Shown here in pieces: positions 24,943 to 35,745 of a stretch of DNA of 64,000 nucleotides. Below the pieces are notes generated by a model. It worked only from the letters and a program-made list of their open reading frames with translations. It was not told the DNA's origin and searched no databases. The stretch comes from Pegea sp. RAD2-039 (taxonomy: Eukaryota > Chordata > Thaliacea > Salpida > Salpidae), in assembly GCA_034620365.1 (NCBI GenBank), contig JAQGEQ010000010.1, positions 124,001-188,000 on the forward strand, given 5' to 3'. Both the position numbers and the translations under genes were made by a program. Each line of letters begins with the position of its first letter. The first letter of the stretch is position 1.

Positions 24943-26668
24943 AATTTGAAATTAACTTTGACTGAAATTCTGATGAAAAATATAGTAGCATCAAATTTAA
25001 AACACTTCATAAGCTTTAATATATCTGCATTTTTCATTTAGCATCTGATAAACTATGTGTGAAACTTTTGTAAGTTAAAAAAATCACAAAATTTAATTAA
25101 AAGTTCCTAAAAGTATATTTTTGTAGCTTTAAAGTTTTTAAATATTACAGTAATCTAATTACTAATAAATATACTATAATAGGTAAAATCAAGTAGGCTT
25201 CAAAGTTAAAAACTTAACTTTCAAAGTTAAAAAACTTTCAAGGAAACTTAACTTTTATGAATTGATATTCACAAACTTTAGTTTATAGTGATAAATTTTC
25301 ATTAGCTTTTAGCAAGAAACCACAGCATTTCTGAACAAGTCTCTCAAAATATTATAGCTAAACAATTATTTAGACTCTTAAAAAAAACAAATAATAAAAC
25401 TCTTAGCAATCATCAATGATATTTCAAAATAAAACAATTTCTAAATTTTACTTTAGTTACACATTCGCTTTGATAGGATAAGAAACCTTAAACGTAACTT
25501 ACAAGTTAAAACAGATAAAAGCTGATATCTACTTCACGTCTGAAGCTAAGCAGGCCTTTCAGTAATGACGTAACTACCACAACAGCTGCAGAGGAATGAA
25601 ATGATTATCTCATCAAGTTAGAAAGCAGTAGGAGGATTTGTAGATAGCAAACAGTGAGTATAAGAAGACTTTTTACTTCTTGTTGTTTTTAACAGAGTCT
25701 TGCTTTATTAGCTTTTAAATTGCTTTCTTACTTTTCAAGTTTCTTGTCAGCTGTAAATATAAGATCATATAGTAGCTTTGAATAGAACTATGAAAATGTA
25801 TTTGAAAGGCCAGTTTGTTTAAGTTGTTAATGTTTTATTATTCATAAAATACAGCTTAACAAGATTAATTGATTTTTTCATTTCTGATAAAGAACCATAT
25901 ACAATTTGTATCTATTCAAAAATTCTTTCTCATTTGTTGTTACTCTTTTAATCAAAATTTAATGACCCACAAAACTCTGTTCTAAAAATAGATTCACGAC
26001 AGCGTATATAACTTAACTTTACAAAAGGCGAGCTATACATTCTAAACAATTTACTGGAAGTTATTAATTTTAAAAAAGTAATTTTGACAATCAACTATTT
26101 GCTTAAGTTAAAAATTTTTTATATAATAAATAATTAAACAGGAGTTTTGCACTAAAGTGAAAAGGTCAGGTTTGTTATATTTTATTAAGTAAGCTTTATT
26201 TATACCTAGTTCAGTTTTTATTTTATTCAATAGTTTGTTGTATTTATTAAAGTTTAATAAATATGTTTTTTAGTAAATATATGCTGTAATTAAGCTAGCT
26301 TATGGTAAATTATTTCAAAACTACTCAACGATCTTGTATTTAAGATAACTTAATTAAGAAAAACATAGTTTAAACTATTTTTAAAAAGCAAATGTAAGAA
26401 AATCTATGTAAGATTAGTATCAATTATTTAGCAAAAAATTTAAAGAGGTTAATTAGTTTAAGTTGAAAATGAAGAAATGAGATCAATTGAATTTAAATAC
26501 TTGTACTCGAGCTCCAAATTTAATTATCTTATTTAAAAAAGTAAACTGGCCCTATTACTATTTCTATTGAAAAATCAACTTGTTTAAAGTGACTAAACTA
26601 AAACGATTTGTGTTTTTCAGAAACTTATTATTAACTATAAATTCATTATAATATTCAAAACTGTGGAA
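24943..26668. other. Shared 5' region between two divergent Popeye genes
   Basis: 1.7 kb between two head-to-head paralogues, a candidate bidirectional promoter. Around 25200-25255 the motif AACTTAACTTT/AAAGTTAA recurs several times in both orientations. A 13-base match to the 5S rRNA internal promoter core lies at 25542-25554 (see findings). No ORF of note. Confidence 0.5.
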
Positions 26669-29616
26669 ATGACAAATGAATATGTATTATCAGCCACTCC
26701 AAGCATGCTTACTGCAGACTTCAATGTTACCTCTATAGCAAAGAAAGAAATTTATTGTGAAGAAAATTTAACATATTGGTGGTACCCTGAATACGGCGTG
26801 AGAGGTGGTAATGAGCGATGTACTGATTGGTACCCTACAACTCCCGGAAGCTTTTATCAAGTATTTAGCTTGATACTTCATATAGCTTTCATCTGTAGTG
26901 GAAATTCAAGCTCTGCTGCTATCATCAACAACTTTTTGTGTTCAATCGCTTTCCTGAACCTTGCTATTTGGGGCAGTACTGCAGCATGTGGAATAGATAT
27001 TGTTGTTTGGGGACTGTTAGTCTGTGTCACCAACATAATTCAGGTAACAGCTGCTAATTGGTAATTTAACTATAGAAATTTATCATATTTTAGCCAAAAT
27101 TGTTTATCTTAAATATAATAGAACTTATAAAAGCAGACCTTTCATACTAACAATTACTTTTATTTTAAATCTTAATTTTGAAACTTCAAATTTGAAAAAC
27201 TGAATTTGTGCATTCAATCTGCATGAGAAGGTTAAGGAAGAAAACTAACATCAAAAAGAAAAAACTCTGAAAAATTTTTGTATTTCTTTTGTATTTTACT
27301 GTGTTTCGCTTTGTTTTTGATAACACTTGTGTACCACAGCCAGCATGACTCTTCTCAGCCGAAGATGAAACGTATTCCATCTGCTTTTAATACTATATTC
27401 TTGTAAACATAAAAACTAACCTTGACAAAATTTGAAAATTTTCCTTGAGTCAACAAATTTATCTTTATTTAAGAAACCTTAGAACTTCTATAATACTATG
27501 TAGTCCAATCCGAATAAATAATAAGAAAAGTGAATAATTTTTTGTAACTGATGTGTTAACACATTAGTTTATAAAATTAACTCTTATTTAGTTATTTATT
27601 ATTTTTAAAATCTATTTTATTAGTTTTAAAGTTACTTCCCACGATTATCTATATTTATATATTTAAAATTTGGTTTTACAGAATATCTGAATCCATTTTA
27701 ATAAATAGACATAAACTAAATATTTCATTAAAATAAGTTTTCAATTTCATTTGGCTACAAGATGTTGCATTAAATATTTTAACAGTCTTTTGATGCTGAA
27801 ATTGAAATTAATGTATTTTTAGCTGGTTTACAGCCAGTTTAAATCTCGACAAACAAAAGAAGCTTTTGAGGGTGATCAGAATAGTGTTTATAATCAATTC
27901 TTTGCGCCATTTGATATTAGTAGAACCTCTTTCACCGAGCTTGTGGGCATAAAAGTAAGTATCGATTGTTCTAATTGATTATTGATCTTTGAATAGCTCA
28001 ACAATTGTTTCTTTTTCAGGGCTTCCATATTCTTACACTTCAAAAAGATCACTGCTACGCAATTGCAAACAAAACAACTGTTGATAGGCTTGGCCTGTTA
28101 GTATCAGGAAAGTGAGATATTACAAACAAATTATTTTTAACAATTTGTTAAAATATCAATCATATATAAACTTTTTTACAAAACATTTTACATATTAAGT
28201 GATGATGCAGTAGAAATATATCTTCATTAAGGAATAGAGACTGTTGTTCAAATTACAACACTAATATTCTTAGATTGCGTGTTCATGCTGGAGATAAAGT
28301 TTTGCATTATATCAATAAATTTGAGTTTGTTGATTCTCCTGAATGGGAAGCAGCTAGAGGTCCAATAAAGAAAGGAGCTTTGTTTAGAGTAGGAAAATTT
28401 GTTTGCAGAATGAAGTCATAAGTTCACAAGTCATTTTGATTAACAATAAATGCTTGGTTTTAAATTCTAACGATTATCACATCTTATGAGTTTTGTCATG
28501 TTGACAACTTCTTATTGAAATTTTAAAAGGAAGTAACATTTATGTGAAACCTTGTTTGAACTTTTAGGTAACAATAACAGCTGAAACGACGAGCCGCTGT
28601 GTAGTTTGGAGACGGAAGCCACTTCTTGCACTTCTCACGAAAGAAAAACAACTTGCAAAAGTCTTAAAATGTGTAATTAGTGAGTATTTAATTTATTAAT
28701 TGATAGTAAATTAAATAAATATTGGAGCCGTCAATGATAAAAATAGATATGGACTAACAGATACTTTAATTAAAAATTATTTAAACGACTTGTTGTTTCC
28801 AGGTCAAGATGTAGTAAAGAAGTTAGCAGGGTTGAACTCTCGAAGATTTACTGAGCGTGGTTTTCATTATGATATCCGTTTACCATGCGTCATATCCCTT
28901 CGAGATGACGTGGAAGGAAGAGAAAGAAGAATTGTATCACAAATGACCCCCAATCAAGCTGGTAATTACTATTTAATTGTATAAACAGCTTAAAGACTTA
29001 AAAACTTTGCAAATATAAATAATATTTGAAAAGGTTCAGTTATATTTAAGTAATCACGAATTTTAAAATTAATATTAGCAAGTTGATATTCTAAAATAAA
29101 AAATAAAAAATTGTTTATTGTAAAAGTCTGATCACAACCTACTTTAAGCAACAAAAATGACCTTATTTAATTAAGAACTATTACTTTAAACAGCTTAAGT
29201 TTAATAATCTATTAAAATGTTTGCTTAGTTAGGCTTAAATAGTTCAGTTTAAAGCAGAAGAATGTATATTAATAGCAATCAGCTGTCATAAGTATTTTAT
29301 ACTGCTACTACTTTTATGTATATCTTAAAAGTAAACATTTTTATTAAGGTTTGCTATATTTTGTTTTATTTTGTTTTTGGTTATAACTTTTAAGAATAGA
29401 AATTTTTATAAAATTTGTACAGAAACTTTAAAATAAAAGGAAGTTGTTACCGAAATATTTTTTCAAGGACAACGGAGTCGTAAACTTGGAAGAAGGGCTG
29501 CCCAAGATTATGCAAAACTTTTTGGATCTAGATCGGAAGATAGAATAAAAGTGGATGAAGATTACCCAACAATGTCTTCTAGTATAATTGATGAAATCAA
29601 TGATGATATTAATTAA
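26669..29616 (+). CDS. POPDC: Popeye domain-containing protein (POPDC/BVES family), divergent copy
   Basis: Seven exons close in phase: 26669-27043, 27823-27954, 28020-28111, 28274-28388, 28568-28679, 28803-28961, 29468-29616 (1,134 nt, 377 residues). Exon 1 encodes a glycosylable N-terminus (NVTSIAKKE, NLTYWWYPEYG) and hydrophobic segments (FYQVFSLILHIAFICSG, NNFLCSIAFLNLAIWG, GIDIVVWGLLVCVTNIIQ), matching the three-pass topology. The Popeye domain has VYSQFKSRQTKEAFE, then FAPFDISRTSFTELV, TVDRLGLLVSG, FEFVDSPEW and LFRVTI. DSPEW is kept, but the YAxEG stretch reads CYAIANKTTVDR, losing the Glu-Gly, and FQVT is FRVT. A longer basic C-terminus (GQRSRKLGRRAAQDYAKLFG) and an acidic end follow. 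The start is the ATG at 26669; an acceptor-like CAG lies about 50 nt upstream. An AATAAA at 29715-29720 is a possible poly(A) signal. Confidence 0.9.
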
Positions 29617-29720
29617 ATTTGTACCAGAGTATAACTTTAAAAATTATATCACATTGAAAGATAAAATGATTTTAATTTTTTATGTCAGGACATGTAAAAA
29701 AATTAAGGTTCATAAATAAA

Positions 29721-30014
29721 TCAAACTGAAGTAAAATTCCTTAATTATTTAAATATCAAATGGATGCTTAGATTTTGAGTTGCACATGTATATTGCTTTT
29801 ACAAGTTTTTCTGCTGTACGAATTTTTAAACGTGAAATAATTATAAAAAGATTTATAACCGATTGATTTTTTATTAAACTAAAAAATACAAATTAACTTA
29901 TTAATCAAAACAACTTAGATTTTATGTATATGCCTTTTCGATTTTTCTTTTTAATACATTCTTAAAACAATTAGATAATGTTTTTTTGCAAGAAACTTTA
30001 GATATTACGTAGTG
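29721..30014. other. Intergenic, A+T rich
   Basis: Nothing recognised beyond the 3' flank of the plus-strand Popeye gene. Confidence 0.4.
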
Positions 30015-30190
30015 TGGTATGTTTGAAATGTATAACAGTAAAGTATTTTGTCGCTGACGTAAATTTATTAAACGTAACTATCGTATAGGCAGTTATCATT
30101 CGGCCATAGGCTTATTGTAGCAGCACTTTACTATCGTTAGTATACTTATCGTTGTTGTTAGTCGCCTTAATAATTTGAATAAAGCATTAT
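30015..30190 (+). mobile_element. LINE fragment, same family as 62430-62965
   Basis: Shared blocks in the same order as the reverse complement of about 62960-62810: a GTATAACAGTAAAGTATTT-like start, TCATTCGG, and TTAGTCGCCTTAATAATTTG. No reading frame survives. Confidence 0.6.
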
Positions 30191-31890
30191 ATAAACAATA
30201 ATTTTATTACATGTAGTTAGCTTATATTTTAGAAATAACTAGAGAAATGATATCATTTAAAAAAGTTTATAAGATAATAATGGCAGTTCTCGGTCAAAGC
30301 AAGCCATTATTATGATTATACAACGATAAGAAAGATGAAAATATGTTTGAAGGTTAATGACAATATTGGTTTTCATAATGCAAACAAATGTATTCTTAAT
30401 AACCTCTATTTCACCACAAGTTAAATGACATTTAACCAGAGGTTTTTAAACGCAGTTCTGTACAGATGTTTCCTAAATTGAAAAACAATTTTATACTATT
30501 TAAAGAATTTTAAATAAATTTCCATCAAATTAAAAAATGTAGTTATGTCTACTTCTTATTTCCTTTCTTTAATAATAATAATAGCTTTTTACCAGGGTAA
30601 CCAAGGCTTGGAATTCCGTTACTGCATCGAAATCTATCGACAACCTTATACAAGTGATATGTAGAACTCCTAGTTTCCTCACTTTCTTTTCTATTTTGTC
30701 ATGTTAAATTTTTGATTCATAATCTGCTTTTTACCAATTCCTTTACAGTGTTTCTATTCTTTAAGTATTAATCTTAAATTATAATACCTAAGACCTTTCA
30801 ATTATCTCTTTGCTCGAAATATTTGGTTTTTGTTCGCTATAAGAGCTATTCAATTTGTAACTCGCAGTCACGCGTTACATAAATACATAAAATAATTAAA
30901 TAAAAGTAAGATATTAAAAAAAACTTGATAACAAAGGTAACGGTGTTTTGTGGTGGACAGTTGCTGGTAGTAGACGCATTTAAAAAAATAAAAAGTCCGT
31001 AAAAAGTAAATGTATTTTCCCAAAAAATTAATTATATTTCTTAATATAAATAATTTCTTATAGATAAAGTTACCATTTTGTGTTGAATTCTAAATACTTT
31101 AAATTAAATCAATTTTTGAAGTAAAATAATTAAGATCGCAATGATTATGTAAAAAATATTCTAATATGTGATCAAAACAATTTCAGATATAATGATCTGT
31201 AGCTATAAAATTATTAATCTAATTGTTATGCATATTTTTTAATAATAAATCATAAGCATTTTTTATAGTTAATTCTGGTTGTCAATAAGATGTCGTTGTA
31301 AACGAGGGTAACTTATCATGACATGACTCAAACATGTCAATTTTACACAAGTTTATCTGTAACTGTTCTAGTTTAATTTTCAGCTTATCCAACTATGCCT
31401 CCACTACCTTATGGTTGCTGCGGGAGAAGTAAAGACTCTGGGAGTAAAGTCAAGCAAAAAATTAACAGTCCCATGACGTCAACGTCACTTTTCTGGGGGT
31501 ACTGGGCTGTACCACCAAACAACGGATTTAAAGAGTGGAGATAGCTCAGCACTTTACTGTTATGAAAACCAATGCATTAGCATAATATTTTAGATTAAAT
31601 CAATTTATATGGTTATGCTTATGAGTTGATATCGCCTCGGCAGCACGCGGAGACAACTGTAGCACCTCTGACAGCAAAAAAATGATCGTATTTCTTAAGT
31701 TACAAACCAAAGGTGAAAATCAACTTTGTTTGAAATATTACTAAAATATCGGAAAAGTTTTCAGAACGTAAATCTTGCAATTTTCGGCATGAACATCAAA
31801 AGTTTAAAAATTATTAAGAAGAAAGATATCTCTAAAATAAATTTTTAATATTAAAAGTATCAAATCGTATAATGTTGAGAGGCACTAACA
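30191..31890. other. Intergenic with possible weak retroelement relics
   Basis: At about 30595-30640 the plus strand reads VTKAWNSVTASKSIDNL, weakly like the WN.LP block near a LINE ORF2 end; the call is not secure. The stretch 31390-31545 is unusually GC-rich for the window, but no gene or RNA was identified there. Confidence 0.35.
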
Positions 31891-32500
31891 TACTTATTCT
31901 TATAAGGATAGCTTCTGCAAAAGAGTTGCAAGAAAAAAAGGTGAACAATTCTTAAGTCAGCGAGCAAACGACAAACTACTTCATATACAAAAAATATCAA
32001 ATATTTTTGTCAAACCTTAGCTTGGCAAGAAACTTGCGTTTGTCCCAACTTTCCTAAAAGGACACTTTCAACGGTCTTTGATGATCTGAGCTGTTCGTCA
32101 TCATGTTTATTAGTCTCACAGATATTAAAAATGATGACATTGTTTTCTTCGTCTTCACGGTTAAAAAGTAAGTTTTTTGCGTGTCGGTGGCCTTCTTGGC
32201 AAGAAGCTGCACCATGCTAACATTTTGGTCGGAATCGGAATTACCGACCACTGAGGCCCATCTGACAGGTTTCTTTGTAGAGGCATCCAGTTCATCCATT
32301 AATTTATAGAAACTAGAAATTTTTCTTTGATTTTGGTAACATTGTTGCCAATTTCAGATTTAAATTCGGCTAATTCAACGGATATAGATTTGCTCATGTC
32401 GGATATTAGGTTTAAAATAGAATTAGAGGAGGTAGATGTTATATTAATGGTTCTACATTTAATGTAAAACCATTTAATCCCCATTTGCTTCATCCGGTTA
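31890..32500 (-). mobile_element. Decayed LINE ORF1 remnant
   Basis: The minus strand from 32493 reads SISVELAEFKSEIGNNVTKI (a coiled-coil-like start). It then reads VRWASVVGN and, after a frame change, NVIIFNICETNKHDDEQ. That order (helical region, WASVV, then the NVIIFGI..E..... RRM start) is typical of ORF1 of CR1/L2-like LINEs. There is a stop between the first two parts and a frameshift within the third. Orientation is opposite to the LINE fragment at 30015-30190, so they are probably separate insertions. Confidence 0.65.
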
Positions 32501-32869
32501 GAAACTTAGAAAAAAAGTTGTACGAGCCTACCGATAAATTCTAGTTGAGCCTTTAATGTACTAATTAACTGTCAAATCAACGAACAGAACTATTTAAATA
32601 TCTATAACTAATTGGTGTCAGCTATCATATTGTTAATAAGATAGCATAATGATAATAATGTTAATATAATTAACAATTAGTAATTTTATCCACAATAAAA
32701 TATCATTACTAAGTTTTCTTTTCTAAAACTAATTGTTTAATTTTCACTTTTATTTTAAGTTTCCTTTTGTAATCATAAATTATTCCGCGGAACTATTTTT
32801 TCATCACAATTCGCACTATCTTAACTTTATTTTACTTGCGTAACGGCCAGCCTAGGTCTTTTGGGCTTC

Positions 32870-32892
32870 TGAGCATGCGCAGTACCCGACCA
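32870..32892. promoter_or_regulatory. NRF1-like site, candidate NDUFV1 promoter
   Basis: GCATGCGCA within the GC-richer stretch 32840-32950 resembles the NRF1 palindrome, a common control site of animal respiratory-chain genes. It lies about 1.1 kb before the NDUFV1 ATG. A splice acceptor-like TTTATAG ends at 33950, so the 5' UTR may be interrupted by an intron running back to this region. Functional role is an inference. Confidence 0.3.
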
Positions 32893-32950
32893 TTCTTTTG
32901 TCAGATTGTATTAGCTTTCTTTATGACTAAGATGACTGCACGATTCACGC

Positions 32951-33988
32951 CTGGCTGAAATTGCAATATATTATTGAAATTGTATAACTTTTTTTTCAGA
33001 GGTTATTTTCAAGGTTGATTTTCTATCATATTCTGGTAATTTTTTAGTAACCGTTCTGTTTTTTATTGTCATGGATAATTTATTTTTTATCCTTTAAATT
33101 CTTGCTAACACTATATTGTGTTGGTTGCCTCATCGTATAATTTGTTCTAGTTTTTGGAATTAAGATATTTATTAGAGTATTTTTTAGTATATGCAATGGT
33201 ACAAATATATTAAAATTTATTTAACTACCTCGGCTCTTGGGTTGGTCTGTTATATATATTTTTTTCTTGTTTTCTTGGTGTTTGAATATAAATTTCTGCT
33301 ATTTTAGCTTTTTTCTCATAAGTCAGATAATTTTTTGATATTTAATAGAAAAATTAATTGTTTCTGTTTTTATCTACCTTGGGCGTCTGATTTTAGTAAG
33401 AAATATTAAAAATTTTAAGTTATTAACTTCCAATTTTTCTATGAAAGTTAATCTTCAATAAAATATTTCTGAATTCTCTGCCGGCTGCTAAGATTTTGTT
33501 CTTTAGTTAATAAATCTTTATCCTGATTTTTGATCTGAGGAATTAGAAATTGAACTTTATTTTGCTTTTATATATATTTCTAATGTTATTTATTTTGAAT
33601 TTTATGTCATATTTTTATATTTTAGGCTGTTTCTTTATTTTGTGTATTATTTGGTTTATATGCTTGCATTTTGTGATTTTTTTAGTTGGCTATGTATTGA
33701 TTTTTGTCAATTTCTGTAAATGTGCAATTTTTTAATCTTTCTTTACCTTGAATTTTTATGAAATAGTAAGCTTATAGTTTAGATCTTTTTCTGGTTAAAT
33801 ATTCTTCAATATGTTTAAGTCTAAATCTGATATGTTTTCGAGTTTATAATTTTTATATTTAGTGCTGTAAAAAGGTAAATTTATAAATTTATTTTTTTAT
33901 TTATTTGTACCTATAAATTATTTTATCTTACTTAGTTTTGCCTTTATAGGGTGAAACCTTACAAAAATCTTTTTTTTGATATCATAAA
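32951..33988. other. T-rich 5' flank or 5' UTR intron of NDUFV1
   Basis: Strongly T-rich on the plus strand with no family-like ORF. This is consistent with a leader intron ending at the acceptor at 33950. Confidence 0.4.
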
Positions 33989-35368
33989 ATGTTGGTTAAG
34001 GCCTTCAAGCCTGGAATATTAAATAAACTTCAGCCATCTTTTGCTGGAAGCCAAAAGCTTCAATCTCAATCGTTTTCTAATGCACCCTTAAAAGATGAGG
34101 ACAGAATTTTTACAAACCTTTATGGTAGGCATGATTGGAGATTAAAAGGTGCTGAAAGTCGAGGAGATTGGTATAAAACCAAAGAAATTGTTCAAAAGGG
34201 TACAGATTGGATCTTGCAACAAATAAAAGATTCTGGTTTACGAGGTAGAGGTGGTGCAGGCTTTCCAACTGGTATGAAGTGGGGATTTATGAATAAACCT
34301 TCTGGGGACAGACCTAAATATCTTGTTGTTAATGCTGATGAAGGCGAGCCAGGAACTTGTAAAGATCGTGAAATAATGCGACATGATCCTCACAAACTTG
34401 TTGAAGGATGTCTGGTTGCAGGTAGAGCTATGGGTGCTAGAGCTGCTTACATCTACATTAGAGGTGAATTTTATTATGAAGCTTCTAATCTAAATGTAGC
34501 TATCAAAGAAGCTTATAAAGCGGGATTTCTTGGACCAAACGCATGTGGAAGTGGTTATGATTTTGATGTATTCGTACACCGTGGTGCAGGAGCATATATT
34601 TGTGGTGAAGAGACAGCTTTGATTGAAAGCTTGGAGGGTAAACAAGGAAAGCCAAGATTAAAGCCCCCTTTTCCAGCTGAGATTGGAGTTTTTGGATGCC
34701 CTACAACTGTTGCTAATGTTGAAACTGTTGCTGTTGCTCCTACTATCTGTCGAAGAGGTCCTGAATGGTTTGCTGGTTTTGGCCGCGAAAGAAACACTGG
34801 CACAAAACTTTTTAATATTTCTGGTCATGTAAATAATCCATGCACAGTTGAAGAAACCATGAGTATTCCGTTGAAAGAACTTATTGAGCGTCATTGTGGT
34901 GGTGTGAGGGGTGGTTGGGATAACTTACTCTGTATTATACCTGGAGGTTCTTCCACCCCACTTATTCCAAAGTCAGTATGTAGTGATGTTTTAATGGACT
35001 TTGATGGACTTGTGCAAGCACAAACAGCTTTAGGAACAGCTGCTGTTATTGTCATGGACAAAAGCACTGATGTAATAAGAGCAATTTCTCGTTTAATGGA
35101 ATTTTATAAACATGAATCTTGTGGACAATGTACACCTTGTAGAGAAGGAGTTAGTTGGATGAATGATACATTAAAGCGATTTACAAAAGGCAATGCTTCT
35201 CCCGATGAAATAGACTCTCTGTGGGAAATTTCTAAACAAATTGAAGGTCATTCGATCTGTGCTCTAGGTGATGGAGCTGCCTGGCCTGCACAGGGTCTGA
35301 TTCGTCACATGAGACCTGTTTTAGAAGAGAGGATGAGATGTTATAACGAACAAAGTCAAGTTTTGTAA
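33989..35368 (+). CDS. NDUFV1: NADH:ubiquinone oxidoreductase core subunit V1 (51-kDa flavoprotein)
   Basis: One uninterrupted 459-codon frame, full length for the family (human 464). It is the NADH-oxidising subunit of mitochondrial complex I, carrying FMN and the N3 4Fe-4S cluster, in the matrix arm. The N-terminal 30 residues are basic and serine-rich without acids, fitting a mitochondrial presequence. [18 protein letters not shown] at about residues 83-100 and [20 protein letters not shown] at 199-218 are the FMN/NADH-binding blocks; [14 protein letters not shown] lies between them. Cluster ligands are C378, C381 and C384 ([11 protein letters not shown]) and C424 (HSICALGD). All seem intact, so the gene should be active. 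The coding region lacks introns, unlike most neighbours. It is followed 377 nt later by the PURA-family gene on the same strand. Confidence 0.98.
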   Translation: MLVKAFKPGILNKLQPSFAGSQKLQSQSFSNAPLKDEDRIFTNLYGRHDWRLKGAESRGDWYKTKEIVQKGTDWILQQIKDSGLRGRGGAGFPTGMKWGFMNKPSGDRPKYLVVNADEGEPGTCKDREIMRHDPHKLVEGCLVAGRAMGARAAYIYIRGEFYYEASNLNVAIKEAYKAGFLGPNACGSGYDFDVFVHRGAGAYICGEETALIESLEGKQGKPRLKPPFPAEIGVFGCPTTVANVETVAVAPTICRRGPEWFAGFGRERNTGTKLFNISGHVNNPCTVEETMSIPLKELIERHCGGVRGGWDNLLCIIPGGSSTPLIPKSVCSDVLMDFDGLVQAQTALGTAAVIVMDKSTDVIRAISRLMEFYKHESCGQCTPCREGVSWMNDTLKRFTKGNASPDEIDSLWEISKQIEGHSICALGDGAAWPAQGLIRHMRPVLEERMRCYNEQSQVL

Positions 35369-35745
35369 CAAGTTACTCTTCCACCCCTGGCCACCTTATT
35401 CCATTTTACATTTCTGTTCATTATTTTCAGCTGAATATCAGTAAAATATATATCACTTCACTTCTGGAATGATCTTATGTAACAATTTTTTTGCTGGCGT
35501 GCTTTAAGCTTTAAACATTGTACTTTATTTCTTTAAAACATACTCTGAAAAAGAAAACTTAAATACTTCAATCTGCTTTTTGTGTTTGCTAAATCCTTGT
35601 AATTAACCGACAGGTTTTTGTACATGACTTAGCTCATCTCTAATTATTTAAACTTTTATTTTTGCAGGTTTGAAAACGGTACAACCAGAGGGTTTAGTTA
35701 GTTTTATTGTCGAATGTTATTGAATTGATTACAATCAAGTCGAAA
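35369..35745 (+). other. NDUFV1 3' UTR and PURA 5' UTR
   Basis: This spacer must hold the end of one transcript and the start of the next. A clear acceptor-like TTTTTGCAG ends at 35668, 77 nt before the PURA ATG. It would suit either a 5' UTR intron or a trans-splice site. Confidence 0.45.

Noticed and set aside
31520..31560. TAGCTCAG-like tRNA A box
   Set aside because: No B box or cloverleaf downstream, so no tRNA is supported.
33550..33735. Hydrophobic 61-codon plus-strand ORF upstream of NDUFV1
   Set aside because: Explained by a T-rich tract, which encodes Phe, Leu and Ile by chance.
34555..34894. Minus-strand ORFs overlapping NDUFV1
   Set aside because: Antisense shadows of a strongly conserved coding exon.
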